Of a DNA stretch of 64,000 bases, positions 15,945 to 24,410 are shown in pieces (position 1 is the stretch's first letter; the number at the start of each line of letters is the position of its first letter). Made by a program: the position numbers and the translations under genes. The stretch is from Sporosarcina sp. D27 (GTDB lineage Bacteria; Bacillota; Bacilli; Bacillales_A; Planococcaceae). Under the pieces are notes generated by a model, which was not told the DNA's origin, made no database searches, and worked only from the letters and a program-made list of their open reading frames with translations. Location of the stretch: positions 1 through 64,000 of the forward strand of contig NZ_AZUC01000018.1 of NCBI RefSeq assembly GCF_000586555.1, written 5' to 3'.

Positions 15945-17679
15945 GACGGATCACCTCTTCTTTCGGAATTGCAAAGCGCACGACTGTCCCTTCTCCACTT
16001 GATGTTGTGAATTGAAGTCCCGCTTGGTCACCAAACGTCATTAACAACCTCCGATGTACATTATACAGTCCCATCCCAGTACCTGACTCTGACTCAACCG
16101 GATGTTCCCCCAAAGTCTCTAGTCGTTCTGCTCTAATACCCTTTCCATTATCTGAAACTGTAATTTCTGTTTCTCCATCTCGTGCAGCAATCATCACTTT
16201 CACAACACTACCTCGCGCCATATCTGCGATTCCATGTTTAACAGCATTCTCGACAATTGGCTGAAGTGTAAGAGGTGGTATAAGCTGCGAAAGCACAGAA
16301 GGATCGACATCAAAGTCAATCGTAAGTTTGTCGACAAAGCGTGCTTCTTCGATTTGTAGATAGGCCCGCACGTGAGCCAATTCTTGTTCAAGCGTCACCC
16401 GTGCGGCAGTTGTTCCTTCAACGTTTTGTCGCAGGAATTTTGATAAGGAAGTCAACAATTGACGTGCCTGATCGGGATCCGTTCGTATAAGAGAAATAAT
16501 GACGTTCAATGAATTGAAAAAGAAGTGTGGACTAATCTGTGCTTGTAATGCTTTGATCTCCGCATCTTTCGCAAGTTCGTGCGCCTGGTCCGCAGCTGCA
16601 ATTTCCAGCTGGTCACTAAGTAACGAACTAAGTCCATCAATCAATTCAATTGTGACATCTGTAATGGCTTTTTCAGATGGATAATATAATTTGAGCGTGC
16701 CAACCACTTGGTCTCTCTGCGTCAATGGTGCAATGACCGCGGCGCCAAGTGGACAGTCCGTGTGAATACAATGGATTGCTTGGTCATTTGCCACAACACG
16801 GTTTCCATGCTGAAGCACTTCTTTCGTAATGTGAGTTTGAATTGGACTGTACGAACGGTGATGATCACTCGCTACTCCAACATGTGCTAGAATTTCTTTC
16901 CGATTCGTCATTGCTACAGCACTCGGTGAGAGCTCGTTGAAAAGAATCTGGCACACTTCGTAGCACGTTTCAGGTGTCATGCCTTTTCTTAAGTGAGCAA
17001 GTGTTTGGTTCGCAATTCGTAACGTCTTTTGCGCTTGAAGCGCAGTTGCTCTGTCCTGCTCACTCATCACGTTATAGACAATAAGAAGGAAAATAGCTGT
17101 TCCCACACCATTTGCGATAATCATCGGAAGACCGATTGCTTGAACGAGCGCCCACGCTTCAGTAAATGGTTTCGAGAGCACGAGAATCAGTCCCATTTGA
17201 ATGGACTCAGCGATCGCACCGATTGCAAATGCTGTAAGCGGTTTGACCGTTTTTCCTTTTTTATAGAAATAGCTCGCTAGAATCCCTGACAATATAGTCG
17301 ACAGTCCACATGAAAACGCAGTAAATCCACCTAACGTCATTCGATGAATTCCAGCGATAAGCCCCGCACCAACACCGAAGCGATAGCCCCCAAGCAATCC
17401 TGCAACAACAATCCCGATAACACGGGAATTGGCAATCGCTTCGTCCCCCGCTAGATTCATCGTCACGCTATTGAAATGGAACGTTTCCGTGTTAAAGGCA
17501 ACTCCTAAATACGTTCCGATAATACCGAAGAACCCAAAAAACACAATGGCACTCACAGTTTGTCGACGATCGAGTGTGTCTTGGTGCACGAGCTGTTTGA
17601 AGAAACGAAACCTCGTCAAGATGAACGCAACCGCAACAATCGTCCCGACTCGCTCCAACATGATAATTAGTAAATCCAC
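15934..17679 (-). CDS. LytS-type sensor histidine kinase (BtsS-like)
   Basis: 581-aa membrane sensor kinase: 5TM-5TMR_LYT region (about residues 5-205) with the conserved NSRVIGIVVAGLLGG segment, GAF domain (about 225-350), His_kinase domain with ALQAQISPHFFFNSLNVI (phospho-acceptor His near 390) and HATPase_c with VENAVKHG and GTGMGLYNVHRRL. I chose GTG at 17679, with AGAGGTG 8 bp before it; a TTG 18 bp upstream is possible but lacks a good site. First gene of the operon sensor-regulator-(cstA). It probably senses pyruvate or a related metabolite (inference from family and neighbour). Confidence 0.92.
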   Translation of the reverse strand: MDLLIIMLERVGTIVAVAFILTRFRFFKQLVHQDTLDRRQTVSAIVFFGFFGIIGTYLGVAFNTETFHFNSVTMNLAGDEAIANSRVIGIVVAGLLGGYRFGVGAGLIAGIHRMTLGGFTAFSCGLSTILSGILASYFYKKGKTVKPLTAFAIGAIAESIQMGLILVLSKPFTEAWALVQAIGLPMIIANGVGTAIFLLIVYNVMSEQDRATALQAQKTLRIANQTLAHLRKGMTPETCYEVCQILFNELSPSAVAMTNRKEILAHVGVASDHHRSYSPIQTHITKEVLQHGNRVVANDQAIHCIHTDCPLGAAVIAPLTQRDQVVGTLKLYYPSEKAITDVTIELIDGLSSLLSDQLEIAAADQAHELAKDAEIKALQAQISPHFFFNSLNVIISLIRTDPDQARQLLTSLSKFLRQNVEGTTAARVTLEQELAHVRAYLQIEEARFVDKLTIDFDVDPSVLSQLIPPLTLQPIVENAVKHGIADMARGSVVKVMIAARDGETEITVSDNGKGIRAERLETLGEHPVESESGTGMGLYNVHRRLLMTFGDQAGLQFTTSSGEGTVVRFAIPKEEVIRHAI

Positions 17680-17771
17680 TTTGCTCACACCTCTCAATCC
17701 TCTACCCGTTCAAGTATACTGTATTTTCCGTCAACTCAAAATAGGAGGATGCGCAAAAGCACTCTCCTCAC

Positions 17772-18788
17772 TTAATCTTTAGATAAAAACTTGGTTATAG
17801 TACTCTCAACAGTGCCTGTTTGCGTGTGTTGAACAGATGACCCTGCCCATAAAGACAGAAACTCTGCATTATTTTGCACAGCCGCTTCTTTTCTAATACG
17901 TTTCGTTAAATCATTTTGGTAGGGGTAGGGTGCAATCGGGGATTCGTTCATCTGGTCAATGAATCGATTGCGGATGCCACGAGCTGGTCTTCCAGAAAAA
18001 ACATCTGTGATCACCGTACTGTCTGAAGTTGCATTCAAAACAGCTTGTTTATAGGCACTTGACGCTCCACTTTCCTCTGTTGCTAAAAGTACAGTTCCAA
18101 TTTGAACAGCGGAAGCACCCTTTTTCAACAGTTCGCTCATCCGCTCATTTGTTGCAATGCCACCAGCCACGATGATTGGAATTTGAATGACATTTCGAAC
18201 TTCTTCCAGTAAGGCATCCAGTGAAATTAGCGGACCTCCTGGGTGAAATGATCCTCTATGCCCACCTGCTTCTGCACCTTGAATGACGACCATGTCTAGT
18301 CCCGCTTGTTGCACTGCCATCGCTTCGTCTACAGTAGTCGCGGTCCCAATTAAAAGTACCCCTGTATCGTGAAGTCTTTCAACAGATTTTGCATCTGGGA
18401 TTCCAAACGTGAACGAACAGGCGGCTGGCTTTTCCTCTATCACTACGTCGATCTGTCCGTGAAAATCTGGTTCAGAAAGTGGTGCTTTCCAAAACGGCAT
18501 GCCAAGTTGTTCTCCGATTGGTTGTAGTGCTAAATATGCTAAACGCAATTGCTCTTGGTCAAACGGTGTATTGTCTGGCACAAATAGATTTACAGAAAAG
18601 GGCTCATTTGTTAGTGCTTTCACTTGTTGAATTACGCTGCGTGTATCAGAGGCAGATAAATAACCTGCTCCAATCGATCCTAATACACCTGCTTCTGTAC
18701 ACGCTGCAACGAATTCAGGTGTCGTGATTCCTGCCATTGGTGCTTGAATAATTGGATGTTGAATACTTAGAGTTTGTTCGAACCCCAT
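17772..18788 (-). CDS. Nitronate monooxygenase (2-nitropropane dioxygenase family)
   Basis: 338-aa FMN-dependent TIM-barrel enzyme that oxidises alkyl nitronates such as propionate 3-nitronate. Family features: QAPMAGITTPEFVAA near the N-terminus, GAEAGGHRGSF in the middle (conserved His) and IIVAGGIATNERM, phosphate-binding, near residue 215. The start at 18788 follows AGGAGGG at 6 bp; an in-frame ATG 18 bp upstream lies ahead of that site. Spacing of 33 bp after ywbE, same direction, suggests co-transcription, with no obvious functional link. Confidence 0.9.
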   Translation of the reverse strand: MGFEQTLSIQHPIIQAPMAGITTPEFVAACTEAGVLGSIGAGYLSASDTRSVIQQVKALTNEPFSVNLFVPDNTPFDQEQLRLAYLALQPIGEQLGMPFWKAPLSEPDFHGQIDVVIEEKPAACSFTFGIPDAKSVERLHDTGVLLIGTATTVDEAMAVQQAGLDMVVIQGAEAGGHRGSFHPGGPLISLDALLEEVRNVIQIPIIVAGGIATNERMSELLKKGASAVQIGTVLLATEESGASSAYKQAVLNATSDSTVITDVFSGRPARGIRNRFIDQMNESPIAPYPYQNDLTKRIRKEAAVQNNAEFLSLWAGSSVQHTQTGTVESTITKFLSKD

Positions 18789-18821
18789 GATTTCCCTCCT
18801 ATTCACATTGGTGAGGTTTTT

Positions 18822-19019
18822 TTATTCCCCTAAAATGTCGCACACTCTACCGACTTGTCCATCCTCAAGACGGACTTTGATGCCGTGGGGATGATGGGCT
18901 GAATTTGTCAACAAATCTTTGACAATCCCCTCTGTCTTCACACCGCTCCGCTGATCTTTCTTCAAGATGACTGCTACTTTCAGTCCTGGATGAATATCAC
19001 TTCTGTTTTTCCCGTCCAT
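18822..19019 (-). CDS. ywbE: YwbE family protein
   Basis: Small 65-aa conserved protein. The sequence MDGKNRSDIHPGLKVAVILK and the HHPHGIKVRLEDGQVGRV segment are characteristic of the YwbE family, an Sm/KOW-like beta-barrel of unknown function. GGAG lies upstream of the chosen ATG; a longer frame reaching 19067 has no ribosome binding site and would enter the divergent marR promoter region. First gene in the direction of the nitronate monooxygenase gene. Confidence 0.88.
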   Translation of the reverse strand: MDGKNRSDIHPGLKVAVILKKDQRSGVKTEGIVKDLLTNSAHHPHGIKVRLEDGQVGRVCDILGE

Positions 19020-19098
19020 CTCTACAACTCCTTTTTTTATTAGTTTAGCACATAAGCGGTTCAGCATTGCCTGGCATGATTCATAGGAAACTTTCTAG

Positions 19099-19140
19099 TT
19101 GACGACTAATAGTTTATGCCCTAAACTAGTAATTAGTTTA
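19099..19140 (+). promoter_or_regulatory. marR promoter with three alternating operator half-sites
   Basis: -35 TTGACG (19099-19104) and -10 TAAACT (19122-19127) are spaced 17 bp. Superimposed are TAGTTTA (19110-19116), TAAACTA (19122-19128) and TAGTTTA (19134-19140), each separated by 5 bp, giving two overlapping perfect palindromes centred 12 bp apart. The middle half-site covers the -10 box, which fits autorepression by the MarR protein encoded just downstream. Confidence 0.75.
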
Positions 19141-19155
19141 GGGGGTGAACTTATT

Positions 19156-19605
19156 TTGAAAGAGACATTACTCGAAGCAATTGAACTATTCGAAGAAATA
19201 ATGATTTATGGAACTGAACATTTTTTAAAATCGGTTCAATCTCCGATTCGGAAAGAATATTCTCCAGAGCAGATTCAAACGTTAAAGCTGTTGTCTGCTT
19301 ATGGTTCGTTATCCAATGGGAAACTCGCGGAGCTTCAGGGTGTCCATAAAAGTGCAATTACTGCCCGGATAAAAAAGCTTGAGGAAAAGGGGTTGGTCCA
19401 GACAGCACGCGTGCCTCACGACCAACGGACCAAAATCGTCCGTCTGACAGAACTCGGTCAGGAAATACTCTTTGCCTCCAATACGGCGATTAACGAATCC
19501 ATTTCACGATTGTTTGAAAACGAGATTTCTGAAGAGGAATTGATTCATTTCGTGAAAACATTTCGAAAACTAAAGGACATTTTGCAAATGAAGGAGCTTA
19601 ACTGA
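19156..19605 (+). CDS. MarR family transcriptional regulator (YdgJ-like)
   Basis: 149-aa winged-helix repressor. The winged helix-turn-helix is about residues 45-110 (NGKLAELQGVHKSAITARIKKLEEKGLV), with the wing DQRTKIVRLTELG. TTG at 19156 was chosen because GGGGGTG lies 8 bp before it; the frame extends 19 codons further upstream only through the operator. Its stop overlaps the ATG of the MMPL gene by one base (TGATG), so they form a coupled operon. It probably represses itself and the exporter, with release by a lipophilic ligand (inference from family). Confidence 0.9.
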   Translation: MKETLLEAIELFEEIMIYGTEHFLKSVQSPIRKEYSPEQIQTLKLLSAYGSLSNGKLAELQGVHKSAITARIKKLEEKGLVQTARVPHDQRTKIVRLTELGQEILFASNTAINESISRLFENEISEEELIHFVKTFRKLKDILQMKELN

Positions 19606-22259
19606 TGAAGACAATTTTGAAATTCAGATGGCCGATTTTCATCGTCCTGCTAGGTCTTGCAGTCGGACTGCTGTTCGTCGCACCAGACCTCGCGAAGCAA
19701 GCCGAAGAAGCTGGCTCGTTCCAGTTAGCGGACGATGCTGATTCACAAAAAGCGGCGGACATCTTAGAAAAAGCAGGCGCTTCAGAAGATACTCTTTCGC
19801 TCGTCTATGACTTTGACAACGCCGTCTCTGATGAAGACAAAAAAGCGGTTCAGAACACCGCTAAAGAAATTGAAAATGTAGGAAAACCCGTGACCGCTGT
19901 CATGGATCCATTTGAAAGCGAAGAGATTGAGAACCAACTCGTCTCTGAGGACAAAAAGACGGTACTCGTTCCGATTACGGTAGATGGTTCAGAAGAAGAA
20001 ATCATCAATCTAAGCGAAAAAATCCGCACTGAAATGTTGCCTAAAGACACAACCGTCTATTTAACTGGCGAAGCGATCATTAACAATGACGTAAACGAAA
20101 GTGCGCAAGAAGGTTTGAAGAAGACGGAAGTCATTACCGTCGTCCTCATCTTTGCTTTGCTTCTTATCGTCTTCCGTTCAATCGTGACGCCAATCGTTCC
20201 ATTGATTGCCGTCGGGATTACGTACTTACTCAGTCAATCTCTCGTTGCGTTCTTCGTTGACTGGTTCGGATTCCCGGTCTCCAACTATACTCAGATCTTC
20301 CTCGTCGCGATTCTATTCGGACTCGGTACCGACTACTGTATCCTTCTCTTGAGCCGATACAAAGAAGAATTGATCGAAGGGCATGAAATCCAGGAAGCAA
20401 TTGTGAATACGTACAAAACTGCTGGCCGTACATTAATCATCAGTTCACTAGCCGTATTCATCGGATTTGCAGCAATCGGATTCGCAGACTTCCCAATCTT
20501 TAAATCAGCGGTTGCGGTCGCTGTAGGAATCGCGGTTCTAATTCTTGTTCTATTTACAGTCGTTCCCCTATTCATGATGTTGCTGAAAGATAAGTTATTT
20601 TGGCCATCTAAACAGGCGACTTCCCACAATGACAGTAAATTGTGGATCCGTTTCAGCAAACTGTCGGTTTCGCGTCCATTGCTTTCGATGGCTATCGTCG
20701 CTGTCATCACGGTACCACTATTGCTGACGTACGACAACGACCTTTCCTTTAATACTGTAGATGAAATCGATCAGTCGAAAGAGTCCGTGAAAGGGCTGAA
20801 TCTGATCTCTGCAGGGTTCGGTAAAGGGGATTCTCTTCCAGTCCAGGTCATCTTAAAAGACGACAATTCGATTGTCGATGAAAAAGATGTCCCTTACTTA
20901 GAGACAATTAGCCGTAACCTAGAGAAAGTGGATGGCGTGAAATCCGTACGTACGATTACACGTCCAACGGGTGAACAGATCGACGATTTAAATATCGACA
21001 ATCAGTTAGGCTTAATATCCGATGGCTTAAAAGAAGCGAATGACGGCATTAAAAGCGTCCAAGACGGACTCGGGCAAGTCGAGGGCGGACTGAACGATGC
21101 CGCAAGCCAGTTGCCGTCTGGTTCTGAAGCATCATCAGGTGGTGCTGGATTGCGACAAGCCGCTCAAGGTATCGGCCAGATCAATGACCAACTCGGCCAA
21201 ATCGCAGGCGGACTGTCTCAAGGCATGCCAGCTGCTCAAGCTGCAGGCGGTTTGAATGCACTTAGTTCAGAACTCGGTAAAATATCGACAAGTTTGAGTG
21301 GCGCTGCAGGACAGATCGAAGGATCCGGTTCTCAAATTGGCCAGCTTAGCGGTGGACTCGGGCAACTTGCCAAGGGCGTCACTGATTCTAAAAACGGGCT
21401 CACTGAAATCAGCAAAGGGCTGACAGAAGTGACCGATATGCTGAAAGATATGAGTGAAACGCCAAGCATCCGTGATACAGGAATCTACATTCCCTCTGGT
21501 ACACTTGGTGAAGAAGAGTTCCAACCAGTCATTGATCGCTATACATTCGGTGATGAAACCGGGATTCTCATGGAAGTTATTTTAAAAGATGATCCGTATT
21601 CCCGAGAATCGATTACTACCGTTCATAACATTAAGGACAGCGTGAAAACATCTATCATCGGAACACCATTTGAAAATACCGACGTCGCTTTTGCGGGTAT
21701 TTCCAGCATGAACTCCGATCTTGATGATATTTCATCGAAAGACTTTACCCGGACGGTGGTCATTATGTTGGTTGGACTGTTCGTTGTATTGACGATTCTA
21801 TTCCGATCAGCGATTATGCCACTGTATATGATCGGTTCGTTGCTACTCACTTACTACACAGCCATTTCCGTGACGGAACTGATTTTCGTGAATGGGCTTG
21901 GTTATGACGGCATCAGCTGGGCAGTTCCATTCTTTGGGTTCATCATGCTGATCGCACTCGGGGTCGACTATTCAATCTTCCTGCTCGACCGCTTCCGTGA
22001 AGAAAGCATCAAAGGAAGTACGATTGCCGACGCATTGAAGATTTCCATGGCCAAGATGGGCACGGTCATTATCACCGCTGCCGTCATCCTAGCCGGAACA
22101 TTCGGCGCAATGATGCCTTCTGGCGTATTGAGCCTCGTGCAAATCGCAACAATCGTCATTACAGGTCTCTTGCTGTATGGTCTCATCATTTTGCCGCTTC
22201 TGATCCCAGCGATCACCGTATCGTTTGGCCGCGGCGTCTGGTGGCCGTTCCGCGGGTGA
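19605..22259 (+). CDS. Large MMPL/RND family membrane protein (YdgH-like)
   Basis: 884-aa membrane protein of the MMPL family; the length closely matches B. subtilis YdgH, also paired with a MarR gene. N-terminal helix (about 7-27), external domain, helices about 175-330, a second external domain containing a Gly/Gln/Ser-rich heptad region (about 465-620: repeated GLxQxxGGL-like units) that probably forms a long helical hairpin, and helices about 700-870. The motifs LGTDYCILLLSRYKEE and LGVDYSIFLLDRFREE mark the two halves. AAGGAG precedes ATG. Likely an exporter of lipids or antimicrobial compounds; substrate unknown. Confidence 0.9.
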   Translation: MKTILKFRWPIFIVLLGLAVGLLFVAPDLAKQAEEAGSFQLADDADSQKAADILEKAGASEDTLSLVYDFDNAVSDEDKKAVQNTAKEIENVGKPVTAVMDPFESEEIENQLVSEDKKTVLVPITVDGSEEEIINLSEKIRTEMLPKDTTVYLTGEAIINNDVNESAQEGLKKTEVITVVLIFALLLIVFRSIVTPIVPLIAVGITYLLSQSLVAFFVDWFGFPVSNYTQIFLVAILFGLGTDYCILLLSRYKEELIEGHEIQEAIVNTYKTAGRTLIISSLAVFIGFAAIGFADFPIFKSAVAVAVGIAVLILVLFTVVPLFMMLLKDKLFWPSKQATSHNDSKLWIRFSKLSVSRPLLSMAIVAVITVPLLLTYDNDLSFNTVDEIDQSKESVKGLNLISAGFGKGDSLPVQVILKDDNSIVDEKDVPYLETISRNLEKVDGVKSVRTITRPTGEQIDDLNIDNQLGLISDGLKEANDGIKSVQDGLGQVEGGLNDAASQLPSGSEASSGGAGLRQAAQGIGQINDQLGQIAGGLSQGMPAAQAAGGLNALSSELGKISTSLSGAAGQIEGSGSQIGQLSGGLGQLAKGVTDSKNGLTEISKGLTEVTDMLKDMSETPSIRDTGIYIPSGTLGEEEFQPVIDRYTFGDETGILMEVILKDDPYSRESITTVHNIKDSVKTSIIGTPFENTDVAFAGISSMNSDLDDISSKDFTRTVVIMLVGLFVVLTILFRSAIMPLYMIGSLLLTYYTAISVTELIFVNGLGYDGISWAVPFFGFIMLIALGVDYSIFLLDRFREESIKGSTIADALKISMAKMGTVIITAAVILAGTFGAMMPSGVLSLVQIATIVITGLLLYGLIILPLLIPAITVSFGRGVWWPFRG

Positions 22260-22278
22260 CGGAACACTGATAAACGAA

Positions 22279-22324
22279 TAAAACCGCCCGGAACAAGCAT
22301 CTGCTGTTCCGGGCGGTTTTTTCA
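22279..22324 (+). terminator. Terminator of the marR-MMPL operon
   Basis: AACCGCCCGGAACA (22281-22294) pairs with its complement (22306-22319), followed by a T-run. Confidence 0.9.
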
Positions 22325-22378
22325 TTGCGTTTATGGAGAAACCATCAAGCACCTAACTTCTACAATCTACGTACGGAT

Positions 22379-23500
22379 TTAATCTGCAAGCCGGCTCTTT
22401 CTCACTTCCCGGATAGCAGCAATAACTAGCACAATCGCAGCAACCAGTGTAATCGGCAGCGCTTCGTACCATGTCCGGCCATTTTGCAGATGGAGGAGAT
22501 CGCTTGAGAACAGATTCAGGAACGGGTTCAGCCAGCTGGGGATAGAGGTATCGAACAATTTCGTGATGCCGTAGCCTGCACCGAGTGTTCCAAGAACAGC
22601 GGCCAGCACGGGCAGCGTCTTCTTCGCATACAGGCTGTACAGCAGGATCAGCGAGATGACGAGAAGTGCTAGAACCGACGTGATGATGATTCCTTCAATC
22701 AGCTGGACGCCGAGATTGCCAAAAGCTGGGGAGCCGTCCTTTTCGATAAGGACCGGATAGCGGAACGACCCTTTGTCCCCGAACAAGGAACTCACCGCTG
22801 CGGCCGTGATCAGTGCAACGAATAGCGCCAGGACATACGCGACGCAGGCCGCCCCCAGTTTGCTGAGCAGCCACTGGGCCTTTCGGATCGGCTGGGTGAA
22901 CAGCAGGTTGACGGATTGGCTTTCATACTCGGACGTCAGGGTGTCCCCGGCGAGCAGCAGGACAAGCAGCAGGCCACCGCCATACATCCAGAGCGATACG
23001 ATCTGCTGCAGGAAATTCGGCACGGCGATGCTGTAGGCGCTGTGTTCCGGCCGGATTCCGCGTTTCAGGAATTCGTTGTTCTGCGCTATTGTGCGTTCGA
23101 TCTCCTTGACGGAAAGCGGGCTTTCACCACCGAGTTCTTTGTAGGTCAGCGTCGTTTCCAAAATACCGTTCTGGACTTCGAGATTGTGCTTCCAGTCCTC
23201 ATGGGAGAAATTCGCCGCGAGATCATACAGCGGATCCCGGATTTCCAGGTTGACAGTTTGCAGTTCTTTCTGCTTTTCATCGTCAGGATCTTTTTCCAAC
23301 AGCAGGATATGGGCGCGGCCGTTCGCCTGACTCGTCCGGACCTGGGCATCGATCGCCTGGCGTTCCGCTTTTTCGACCTGCGTCTGGAACGTCAAGTTGC
23401 GGACAAACAGGAGAATGACGAACGCTGCGAGCACAGCGAGGACGGCAAGCGTCTTCTTGCTGAACAGCAATTTTTTCAGCTCGAACCGGAATAACGTCAT
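22379..23500 (-). CDS. ABC-2 type transporter permease
   Basis: 373-aa membrane permease of an ABC-2 exporter. One helix near residues 17-37, a large external domain (about 40-160) and a group of five helices (about 175-365), the layout of ABC permeases that interact with peptides such as lantibiotics or with membrane stress. It overlaps the ATPase gene by 4 bp (ATGA), so translation is coupled. Third gene of the operon permease-ATPase-permease. GC content is visibly higher than in flanking genes (see findings). Substrate unknown. Confidence 0.85.
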   Translation of the reverse strand: MTLFRFELKKLLFSKKTLAVLAVLAAFVILLFVRNLTFQTQVEKAERQAIDAQVRTSQANGRAHILLLEKDPDDEKQKELQTVNLEIRDPLYDLAANFSHEDWKHNLEVQNGILETTLTYKELGGESPLSVKEIERTIAQNNEFLKRGIRPEHSAYSIAVPNFLQQIVSLWMYGGGLLLVLLLAGDTLTSEYESQSVNLLFTQPIRKAQWLLSKLGAACVAYVLALFVALITAAAVSSLFGDKGSFRYPVLIEKDGSPAFGNLGVQLIEGIIITSVLALLVISLILLYSLYAKKTLPVLAAVLGTLGAGYGITKLFDTSIPSWLNPFLNLFSSDLLHLQNGRTWYEALPITLVAAIVLVIAAIREVRKSRLAD

Positions 23501-24381
23501 CGCACATTCTCCTCTGCAAACAACTCCTGATAGCGTCGTTCTGCCCCGATTTTCCGGTTATCGATGCGCAGGATGGTCAGCCCGCCCGCCTTCAACTGAT
23601 CGAGCAAATCTTGCAGCGGTGCCTCCGTTTCCAAGAACTCGATTTGCCCGTCTTCGTTTGCTGTATACGGCAGACCTGTCTGCGTAAGGACGGCTGCCGC
23701 CCGGTCCGACTCGTCGACCGTGATCACATACTCGTTCCTTGAAAAGTCGTGCAGCGATTCTTTCAGCAGTTCCCCGTCTTTCATGAAGTAGATCGTGTCC
23801 GTCAGCCGGTCGATTTCGTCCAGGTTATGACTGGAGAGGAAGATCGTCGTCCCCTCGCCGTGCAGTTCCAGCAGGATGTTGCGCATCGTGATCGCACTGG
23901 AAGGATCCAGGCCGTTGAGCGGTTCGTCCAGCAGCAGCAGTTTTGGCTCATTCAAGATAGCCATCGCGAGCAGCAGATGTTGCTTCATGCCGAGCGAATA
24001 ATTACGCACCCGTTTCTTCATATACGCGGTCATCCCGACCCGGTCGGTCACTTGGCGGATCCGATCGGCCGGCAGCTGCTGGATGCTGCACACGAACTTC
24101 AGATGATCGTACCCTGTCAGGTCCCCGTACAGGATCCGGTTGTCCTGCAAGTAGGAGACGTCTTTGAACACGGAGATATCGGTGTTCTTCTTTCCGAGCA
24201 GCTCGATCTTCCCTTCCTGGAACGGCAACAGGTTCGTCATGCAGTTTAGGAGCGTCGTCTTCCCTGAGCCGTTCGGTCCGACAAGCGCGATGATCTGCGG
24301 CTCGCCGACAGTCATATTGATTCCACGCAGGACGTGCTGTTTTTTATAGTGTTTGTGAAGATTTTCGACTTGGATGATCAT
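23497..24381 (-). CDS. ABC transporter ATP-binding protein
   Basis: 294-aa ATPase. Walker A GPNGSGKTT near residue 37, Q-loop region, signature YSLGMKQHLLLAMAI, Walker B LLLLDEPLNGLDP and switch His in FLSSHNLDE are all present. The C-terminal 80 residues form an added domain typical of export systems of the lantibiotic-immunity or bacitracin type. GGAGG lies 6 bp before the chosen ATG; a frame extending to 24441 lacks a site. Central gene of the three-gene exporter operon. Confidence 0.93.
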   Translation of the reverse strand: MIIQVENLHKHYKKQHVLRGINMTVGEPQIIALVGPNGSGKTTLLNCMTNLLPFQEGKIELLGKKNTDISVFKDVSYLQDNRILYGDLTGYDHLKFVCSIQQLPADRIRQVTDRVGMTAYMKKRVRNYSLGMKQHLLLAMAILNEPKLLLLDEPLNGLDPSSAITMRNILLELHGEGTTIFLSSHNLDEIDRLTDTIYFMKDGELLKESLHDFSRNEYVITVDESDRAAAVLTQTGLPYTANEDGQIEFLETEAPLQDLLDQLKAGGLTILRIDNRKIGAERRYQELFAEENVR

Positions 24382-24410
24382 CGGGTTTCCTCCTTTTTGA
24401 CCAGGGTTTT

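Noticed and set aside
22916-23494. 192-codon plus-strand frame in the GC-rich ABC operon
   Set aside because: Antisense to a permease with clear coding signals; long antisense frames are expected in GC-rich genes.
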